DNA from: Rhodocyclaceae bacterium | GTDB taxonomy: Bacteria > Pseudomonadota > Gammaproteobacteria > Burkholderiales > Rhodocyclaceae | Direction: 5' to 3' | Assembly (NCBI GenBank): GCA_008933825.1 | Contig: WBUF01000016.1 | Span: 1 to 43,522, forward strand | Length of the DNA: 43,522 bases | In this document: in pieces, positions 38,483 to 43,522 of the stretch | How the letters are laid out: the number at the start of each line of letters is the position of its first letter | How positions within the stretch are numbered: position 1 is the stretch's first letter | Notes under the pieces: generated by a model | Database searches by the model: none | What the model was told of the DNA's origin: nothing | Seen by the model: only the letters and a program-made list of their open reading frames with translations | Translations under genes and position numbers: made by a program

Positions 38483-39685
38483 TCAGCCCGTCACCCGCAG
38501 CACCAGCGCCATGCCGGAATCGCCGGCGGCGCAGCCGGTGAACAGCCCCACCCCGCCGCCGCGCAGCACCAGCTCCTCGATCAGCTCGATCGTCGAGCGC
38601 AGGCCGGTGGGACCCTGCGGATGGCCCCAGATCAGCGAGCAGCCGTAGTTGTTCATCCTTTCCAGCGGGAAGCCGGTCTCGCGGGCGAAGGCGATGTCGT
38701 TGGCGGCGAAGGGGTTGTGCGTCTTCACCGCGTCGACGTCCTTGATCGAGAGCCCGGCCTGCTTCAGCGCCACCTGCTCGGCGGGCGCCGGCGCCAGCGG
38801 CATGAAGCCCTTTTCGACGCGCGACTGGCCGAAGCCGAGCAGTTCGACCTCGATCTTCGGGTCCGAGGAGAGCTCGCGCGCCGTCTCGCGCGTGGTGACG
38901 ATCATGCCGGCGTTGCCGTCGGCCGGATGGGTCTGCGTGCCGAAAGTGTGGGTGCCGTTCGGCTTGACCGGCTTCAGCTTGGCGAGGCCCTCGGCGGTGG
39001 TCGGGAAGATGCCTTCGTCGGCGGCGAGCGCGCCGGTCTGCTTGCGGAAGCCGGAATCGAACACCGGCGCCTCGACCATGTAGCGGCGCTGGAAGACACG
39101 GTCGTCGGCGAGCGCGGCCTGGTACTGGGCGTAGCGGGCCAGCGTCACCTCGTTCAGCTCGGCGCTGCCGATGCCGAGGCGCGCGGCGGCATTCTCGGCG
39201 GTGTCGATCATGGCGTTCTTCGCAAAGGGATCATGGCCGAAGTTGTCGAGCGTCCATTTCTCGGTCAGGCCGTTGCCGCCCGGCGCGCTGGCATCGGGGT
39301 AATACACGACGGGGCCGTTGGACATGCGGTCGCAGCAGACGATGAGCGCGCAGCCGGCGCTGCCCTGGGCGACTTCGGCCGCCGCCATCTGCAGGGCACG
39401 CGCGCTGGTGGCGCAAGCCTGCTGCACGGTCGGGCCGGGCACGCTCTCCAGTCCGAGCATGCCGGTGAGCCACGGCAGGCCGTAGAAGCTGCCCGGCTGC
39501 GGGTTGGTGAGGCCGAGGATGCCCAGGTCGATGCGTTCCTTCGGAATGCGCTTGGCTTCGAGGAAGCGGCGGCCGACTTCGGCGGCGAGGCGGATACTGT
39601 TCAGGTTGGCGAGCGCGCCCTGCCACTTGGCGAAGGGCGTGGACCAGTAGCTGCCGTAGGGAATGAATGCCTTGGCCATGCTCAT
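38483..39685 (-). CDS. Thiolase (acetyl-CoA acyltransferase)
   Basis: A 400-residue thiolase with Cys91 (VQQACATSAR), His355 (IWGHPQGPTG) and Cys385 (TGCAAGDSG), so both the nucleophile and the acid-base pair are present. It should cleave a 3-oxoacyl-CoA to acetyl-CoA. The N-terminus AFIPYGSYWSTPFAKWQG is distinct from PaaJ and FadA, indicating a separate subfamily. The start at 39685 overlaps the stop of the upstream fusion gene by ATGA. It converges on the reductase-like gene, leaving a 16-base gap. Confidence 0.9.
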   Translation of the reverse strand: MSMAKAFIPYGSYWSTPFAKWQGALANLNSIRLAAEVGRRFLEAKRIPKERIDLGILGLTNPQPGSFYGLPWLTGMLGLESVPGPTVQQACATSARALQMAAAEVAQGSAGCALIVCCDRMSNGPVVYYPDASAPGGNGLTEKWTLDNFGHDPFAKNAMIDTAENAAARLGIGSAELNEVTLARYAQYQAALADDRVFQRRYMVEAPVFDSGFRKQTGALAADEGIFPTTAEGLAKLKPVKPNGTHTFGTQTHPADGNAGMIVTTRETARELSSDPKIEVELLGFGQSRVEKGFMPLAPAPAEQVALKQAGLSIKDVDAVKTHNPFAANDIAFARETGFPLERMNNYGCSLIWGHPQGPTGLRSTIELIEELVLRGGGVGLFTGCAAGDSGMALVLRVTG

Positions 39686-41793
39686 GCCTTTCGTTCGGCC
39701 TGCCATTGCGCGAAGCTGGAGCCGGCCAGCGCCAGCTTCTCCAGCAGCGGCGCCGGCTGCCAGTATTGCGGATCGAGGGTCTTCCGGAACTCGAGGATCT
39801 TGTCGTAGATGACCTTGAGGCCGACGGTGTCGGCGTAGAACATCGGTCCGCCGCGGTAGCGCGGAAAGCCATAGCCGGAGGTGTAGACGATGTCGATGTC
39901 GGAGGCGCGGATGGCGATGCCCTCCTCCAGCAGCAGCGCGCCCTCGTTGATCATCGCGTAGAGGCAGCGCTCCTGGATTTCCTGTTTCGAGGGTTTCCTC
40001 TGCGGCACGCCGAGGCGCTTCGCCTCCTCGACGAACATCGCGATGGCTTCGGGGTCCGGCGTGCGCTTGCGCTCGGCGCCGTCGTAGCGGTAGTAGCCGC
40101 GCCCGCTCTTCTGGCCGAGCCAGCCGCGCTCGGTGAGCAGCGCCGTCGGGCGGTAGAAGCTCGGGTCCTTGGGCAGCAGGTGGGCGCGCTCGACGCGGGT
40201 GAGGTGGCCGATGTCGATGCCGGCCATGTCGTACACGGCGAGGATGCCCATGGCCATGCCGAAATCCTCCAGCGCGCCGTCGACTTCCTCAGGCGTTGCG
40301 CCTTCCAGCACGCAGCGCTCGGCCTCGCGGCCGTAGGGGTCCATCATGCGGTTGCCGATGAAGCCGTAGCAGACCTTGGCCACCACGCCGACCTTGCGGA
40401 TCGTTTTGGCGACGTCGAGTGCGGTCATCACCACGTCCGGCGCAGTCTTCGCGCACTGGACGATCTCCAGCAGCTGCATGACGTTGGCCGGGCTGAAGAA
40501 GTGCAGGCCGATGACGTCCTGCGGCCGTTTCGTCACGGCAGCGATCTCGTCGATGTCCAGCGTGGAGGTGTTGGTGCCGAGGATCGCCCCCGGTCTGGCC
40601 ACAGCGTCGAGTTTCGCGAAGATCTCCTTCTTCAGCGCCATGTTCTCGAACACCGCCTCGATGACGAGGTCGGCGTCGCCCAGCGCGGCGTAGTCGAGCG
40701 AGGGCGCGATCAGCGCCAGGCGCTGCGCCATCTGCTCGGGCTTGAGGCTGCCGCGCGTGACGGAGCGGTCGTAGTTCTTGCGGATGGTGGCGAGGCCGCG
40801 GTCGAGCGCCTCCTGCTTGGCATCGACGAGGGTCACCGGGATGCCGGCATTGGCGAAGCACATGGAAATGCCGCCACCCATGGTGCCGGCGCCGACGATG
40901 CCGACCTTTTTGATCGGACGCGACTTGAGGTCGGCCGGCAGGCCGGGAATTCTGCGCAGCTCGCGCTCGCTGAAAAAGAGATGGCGGAAGGCGCGGCCCT
41001 CGACGGCGCGCTCGACCTGGTTGGACAGCTCGCGCTCGCGCTTGATGCCCTCGTCGAAGGGCAGGTCCACCGCCGCCTGCACGGCGTCGAGCAGCACATT
41101 GTAGGAATTGCGGTTCCTGAAGGTCTTCGCGGCGGCCGCGCGGCGCGCGGCGATGATCTCGCCGGCCTTGTCGCGGCCCGCGATGGCCATCTCGCGCGTG
41201 CGGCGAGGGCCGCGGCCCTCGGCGACCAGCGCGCGCGCGTAGGAGACGGCCGCGGCGGTAACGTCGGCCGCAACAGCCGTATCCACCAGGCTGACTTTCT
41301 GCGCGTCGGCCACGGTGAGCGGCTTGCCGGAGAGCATCATGTCGAGCGCCGGCTCGAGGCCGATCAGGCGCGGCATGCGCTGCGTGCCGCCGGCGCCGGG
41401 GATGATGCCCAGGGTGATTTCCGGCAGACCGAGCTTCGTGCCCTCCTGCGCGACGCGGTAGTGGCAGGCGATGGCCGTTTCCAGCCCGCCGCCCATCACC
41501 GTGCCGTGCAGCGCCGCCACCACCGGCACGGCGCTGTCCTCGATCAGGCGCAGCACCTCGTGGTAGCCGGGCTCCTGCACGCCGGTCTCGAACTCGCGCA
41601 TGTCGCCGCCGGAAAGGAAGGTCTTGCCGGCGCAGGCCAGCACGACGGCCTTCACGGCGGGATTGCCGCGCAGCGATTCGAAGGCGGCCTTGAGGCCGGC
41701 GCGCACCTCGCGCGTCAGGGTGTTGACGGGCGGGCTGCCGACCGTGACGACGGCCACTTCGCCCTGCATGGACACATTCACGACTTCGCTCAT
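39682..41793 (-). CDS. FadJ-like bifunctional enoyl-CoA hydratase/3-hydroxyacyl-CoA dehydrogenase
   Basis: A 703-residue fusion. The N-terminal crotonase domain has both catalytic residues, Glu105 (GGGLETAIAC) and Glu125 (LPEITLGIIPGAGG). A linker leads to the Rossmann domain (GIVGAGTMGGGISM, about residue 305) and the dehydrogenase domain with LHFFSPANVMQLLEIV and GFIGNRMM. It carries out hydration and NAD-dependent oxidation in beta-oxidation of a CoA thioester. Gene order fusion-thiolase, with overlapping ATGA, mirrors fadBA operons, but this thiolase type points to a specialised substrate. The feruloyl-CoA-synthase-like gene lies 86 bases upstream. Confidence 0.93.
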   Translation of the reverse strand: MSEVVNVSMQGEVAVVTVGSPPVNTLTREVRAGLKAAFESLRGNPAVKAVVLACAGKTFLSGGDMREFETGVQEPGYHEVLRLIEDSAVPVVAALHGTVMGGGLETAIACHYRVAQEGTKLGLPEITLGIIPGAGGTQRMPRLIGLEPALDMMLSGKPLTVADAQKVSLVDTAVAADVTAAAVSYARALVAEGRGPRRTREMAIAGRDKAGEIIAARRAAAAKTFRNRNSYNVLLDAVQAAVDLPFDEGIKRERELSNQVERAVEGRAFRHLFFSERELRRIPGLPADLKSRPIKKVGIVGAGTMGGGISMCFANAGIPVTLVDAKQEALDRGLATIRKNYDRSVTRGSLKPEQMAQRLALIAPSLDYAALGDADLVIEAVFENMALKKEIFAKLDAVARPGAILGTNTSTLDIDEIAAVTKRPQDVIGLHFFSPANVMQLLEIVQCAKTAPDVVMTALDVAKTIRKVGVVAKVCYGFIGNRMMDPYGREAERCVLEGATPEEVDGALEDFGMAMGILAVYDMAGIDIGHLTRVERAHLLPKDPSFYRPTALLTERGWLGQKSGRGYYRYDGAERKRTPDPEAIAMFVEEAKRLGVPQRKPSKQEIQERCLYAMINEGALLLEEGIAIRASDIDIVYTSGYGFPRYRGGPMFYADTVGLKVIYDKILEFRKTLDPQYWQPAPLLEKLALAGSSFAQWQAERKA

Positions 41794-41832
41794 TTCGTGG
41801 CTCCGGCAAAAAATTCAGTCGAACAGTCTCCG

Positions 41833-41851
41833 GCCTCCGTGCGGCGGAGGC
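41833..41851. repeat. Small hairpin next to motif copy A
   Basis: GCCTCCG-TGCGG-CGGAGGC forms a 7-bp stem in the gap between the ligase and fusion genes, 4 bases from the motif copy at 41856. It may be part of the same repeat element or a weak transcript hairpin. Confidence 0.5.
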
Positions 41852-41855
41852 TTGT

Positions 41856-41878
41856 CGCCGTATGGCGGGGACTGACTT
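41856..41878 (-). repeat. Dispersed 23-bp motif, copy A
   Basis: On the - strand it reads AAGTCAGTCCCC-GCCAT-ACGGCG and directly abuts the TAA stop codon of the ligase gene. It shares a 16-base identity, including two further A residues, with the copy inside the cNMP-binding/rhodanese gene. Confidence 0.8.
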
Positions 41879-41879
41879 T

Positions 41880-43522
41880 TTAGAGTTTGATCACGGCGGC
41901 GTCCGGAGGCTCCGCATACAAACGTTCGACCAGCGCGGCGCGGCGCGCCAGCACCGCGCGCTGGTTGATGTAGCCCTTGTCGGTGATCTCGTTGGCGTCG
42001 ATCGAGGGCGGCTCGGCCATCAGCAGCGCGCGTGCCGCGTAGGTGGAGCTGCCGCCGCCCTCCTCCTTCAGCTTCGCCATGCCGGCGCGCACGTGCGCGA
42101 CCACGCGGGGGTCCGCCAGCACGCGGTCGAGCGGCGCGTCCGCCGGCAGGTCCGGACTGAGGGCGCGGCAACCCGGCGGATTGGCGAAGACCAGGAAGCC
42201 GGCCTCCTCGCAGTCGTGCCCGGTGACGACGATGTCCTGTGCCACGGGCGCCAGCGCGGCGAGCGCCTTCACCCGGATCGCCCCGACATGCACCCAGACG
42301 CCGCTCATCAGCTTGAAGTCCTCGGCGATGCGGCCGTCGAACTCGATGCCCTTCACCGGATCGTCGGGGTCGGCGAAGCGGCCGGCGTCGCCGATGCGGT
42401 AGAAGCCCTCCTCATCGAAGGCCTCGCGCGTCAGATCCGGCCGCTTCCAGTAGCCGGGCGTGACGTTGGGGCCGCGCACGCGCAGCTCCAGCTTGCCCTG
42501 GTTGGGCACCATCTTCAGCTCGGTACCGGGCGCCGGCAGGCCGATGACGCCGGCGCGCTCGATCTCGTAATGCACCGAGGTGACCATCGGCGCCGTCTCG
42601 GTCGCCCCCCACGAGGACACCATCACCGTGCGCTTGCCGCGCTCCCGGACGGAAAGATCTTCCAGCTTGTCCCACAGGTTCTGCGGCAGCGCTGCGGCGG
42701 CATAGAAGATCAGCTGCAGCTCGCCGAAGAAATTCTTCCTCAGCGCGTCGTCCTGCTCCAGGAAGGGGATCAGCGCGTCGAAGCCGCGCGGCACGTTGAA
42801 GTAGATGGTCGGCGACACCTCGCGCAGGTTGGCCACGGTCTTCTCGATCAGGCCGGGCACCGGCTTGCCTTCGTCGATATAGAGCGTGCCCCCGTTGGCC
42901 AGCACCATGTTGAAATTGTGGTTGGCGCCGAAGGTGTGGTTCCACGGCAGCCAGTCCACGATCACTGGCGGCTTCTCTGACAGGAAGGGCCACAGCTGGC
43001 GGATGGTCTGCTGGTTCGAGCAGAGCATGCGCTGGGTGTTGATGACGCCCTTCGGCTCGCCGGTCGAGCCCGAGGTGAACAGGAATTTCGCGATGGTGTC
43101 GGGGCCGACTGCGGCGAACGCCCGGTCCACCTCCGGCCCGGGCGCGGCACGCAACTCGGCGAATGAGGTTGCCTTCAGCCCGGCCGGCGCGTTGGCGCCG
43201 AGCACGAGCTCGGCGCCGCCGAAATCCACCGCGCCGAGCACGCCGGCGAATTTCGCCCCGTCGGCAGCGTACACCAGGCCTGGCTGCAACAGGCCGGCGA
43301 TGGCCTTCACCTTGGCGAAGTCCTTCGACATCAGGGAGTAGGCCGGCGAGATCGGCGCCACCGGCACGCCGACGTGCATGGCGCCCAGCGCCAGCAGGGC
43401 GTGGTCGATGGCGTTGTCGGAGAGGATCATCGCCGGCCGCTCGGCCGAGAGGCCGCGCGCCAGCAGCGCGGCGCCGATGGCGCGAGCCTCGGCGAGTGCC
43501 TCGCCGAAAGTCAGCCTGCGCC
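41880..43522 (-). CDS. Feruloyl-CoA synthase-like acyl-CoA ligase, C-terminal 547 residues (5' end outside window)
   Basis: The frame stays open to the right edge, so the N-terminus is missing; the ATG at 43430 is internal, since the preceding codons continue the conserved RRLTFGEALAEARAIG segment. The visible part has the AMP-binding P-loop FTSGSTGEPKGV, VSSWGATETAPM, YWKRPDLTREAFDEEGFYRIGD and FDGRIAEDFKLMSGVWVHVG, matching feruloyl-CoA synthase-type ligases with their characteristic IAEDFKL segment. It would activate a hydroxycinnamate or other aryl acid with CoA and ATP. It sits upstream of the fusion and thiolase genes in the same direction, suggesting CoA-dependent beta-oxidative side-chain or ring-product breakdown. 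Confidence 0.86.
   Translation of the reverse strand, partial: RRLTFGEALAEARAIGAALLARGLSAERPAMILSDNAIDHALLALGAMHVGVPVAPISPAYSLMSKDFAKVKAIAGLLQPGLVYAADGAKFAGVLGAVDFGGAELVLGANAPAGLKATSFAELRAAPGPEVDRAFAAVGPDTIAKFLFTSGSTGEPKGVINTQRMLCSNQQTIRQLWPFLSEKPPVIVDWLPWNHTFGANHNFNMVLANGGTLYIDEGKPVPGLIEKTVANLREVSPTIYFNVPRGFDALIPFLEQDDALRKNFFGELQLIFYAAAALPQNLWDKLEDLSVRERGKRTVMVSSWGATETAPMVTSVHYEIERAGVIGLPAPGTELKMVPNQGKLELRVRGPNVTPGYWKRPDLTREAFDEEGFYRIGDAGRFADPDDPVKGIEFDGRIAEDFKLMSGVWVHVGAIRVKALAALAPVAQDIVVTGHDCEEAGFLVFANPPGCRALSPDLPADAPLDRVLADPRVVAHVRAGMAKLKEEGGGSSTYAARALLMAEPPSIDANEITDKGYINQRAVLARRAALVERLYAEPPDAAVIKL

Noticed and set aside
41275..41297. Seventh possible copy of the 23-bp motif (- strand)
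   Set aside because: It matches only 14 of 18 fixed positions and encodes conserved crotonase residues, so coincidence is plausible. It was not annotated as a repeat.

Overview
The window is a 43.5 kb, GC-rich, densely coding stretch of a bacterial chromosome. Gene content points to a betaproteobacterial aromatic degrader, most likely Rhodocyclales (Azoarcus, Thauera or Sulfuritalea-like). The reasons are phenylacetyl-CoA genes, a class I benzoyl-CoA reductase-type subunit, benzoate-CoA and feruloyl-CoA ligase homologues, a TRAP transporter and type IV pilus genes. This placement is inference from gene content only. No rRNA, tRNA, CRISPR array or intact insertion sequence was seen. No gene-free stretch exceeds about 240 bases.

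Left end (1-2453, + strand): the 3' end of a CHAD-domain gene, a SixA-type phosphatase, a VapBC toxin-antitoxin pair behind a perfect palindrome, and a HAD phosphatase. Next (2467-3832, - strand): a type IV pilin gene with a sigma-54-type promoter and a UUCG-loop terminator, followed by a TfpZ-type pilin accessory gene.

Signalling block (4017-16480, - strand): eight tightly spaced genes that read as one transcription unit from a promoter near 16641-16670. In order they encode a CHASE2 Ser/Thr kinase, a PP2C phosphatase, an FHA protein, a CHASE2 class III nucleotide cyclase, a metallo-beta-lactamase-fold class II cyclic-nucleotide phosphodiesterase homologue, a cNMP-binding/rhodanese protein, a GAF-fused PilB/GspE ATPase and a GAF/HD-GYP c-di-GMP phosphodiesterase. 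Protein phosphorylation, cAMP and c-di-GMP components therefore sit together next to a pilin locus.

Central metabolism and phenylacetate block (16695-23545): sucCD on the - strand with a strong terminator, paaY on the - strand, and divergently paaG-paaI-paaJ-paaK on the + strand. The ring epoxidase (paaABCDE) and ring-cleavage (paaZ) genes are not in the window. An orphan PAS-GAF histidine kinase and a methyltransferase follow.

CoA-thioester catabolic block (26343-43522): a left-pointing unit runs SDR, atypical crotonase, TetR regulator, enoyl-CoA hydratase, dctQ, dctM, FAD-linked 2-hydroxyacid dehydrogenase, dctP. A right-pointing unit runs benzoate-CoA-ligase-type ligase, acyl-CoA dehydrogenase and a lone BcrB/BadE/BzdO-like benzoyl-CoA reductase subunit. 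A convergent unit runs feruloyl-CoA-synthase-like ligase (cut by the window end), FadJ-like fusion, thiolase. Three near-identical operators (TGAATGA-N4-TCATTCA) sit at the divergent promoters and before the reductase-like gene, so the TetR protein probably controls both left- and right-pointing units. The set looks like uptake, CoA activation and beta-oxidation of an aromatic or alicyclic acid; the substrate cannot be read from sequence.

A previously unexplained feature is a dispersed 23-bp motif, AAGTCAGTCYCC-N5-ACGGCG. It has four copies matching all fixed positions and two one- or two-mismatch copies, both between and inside genes.
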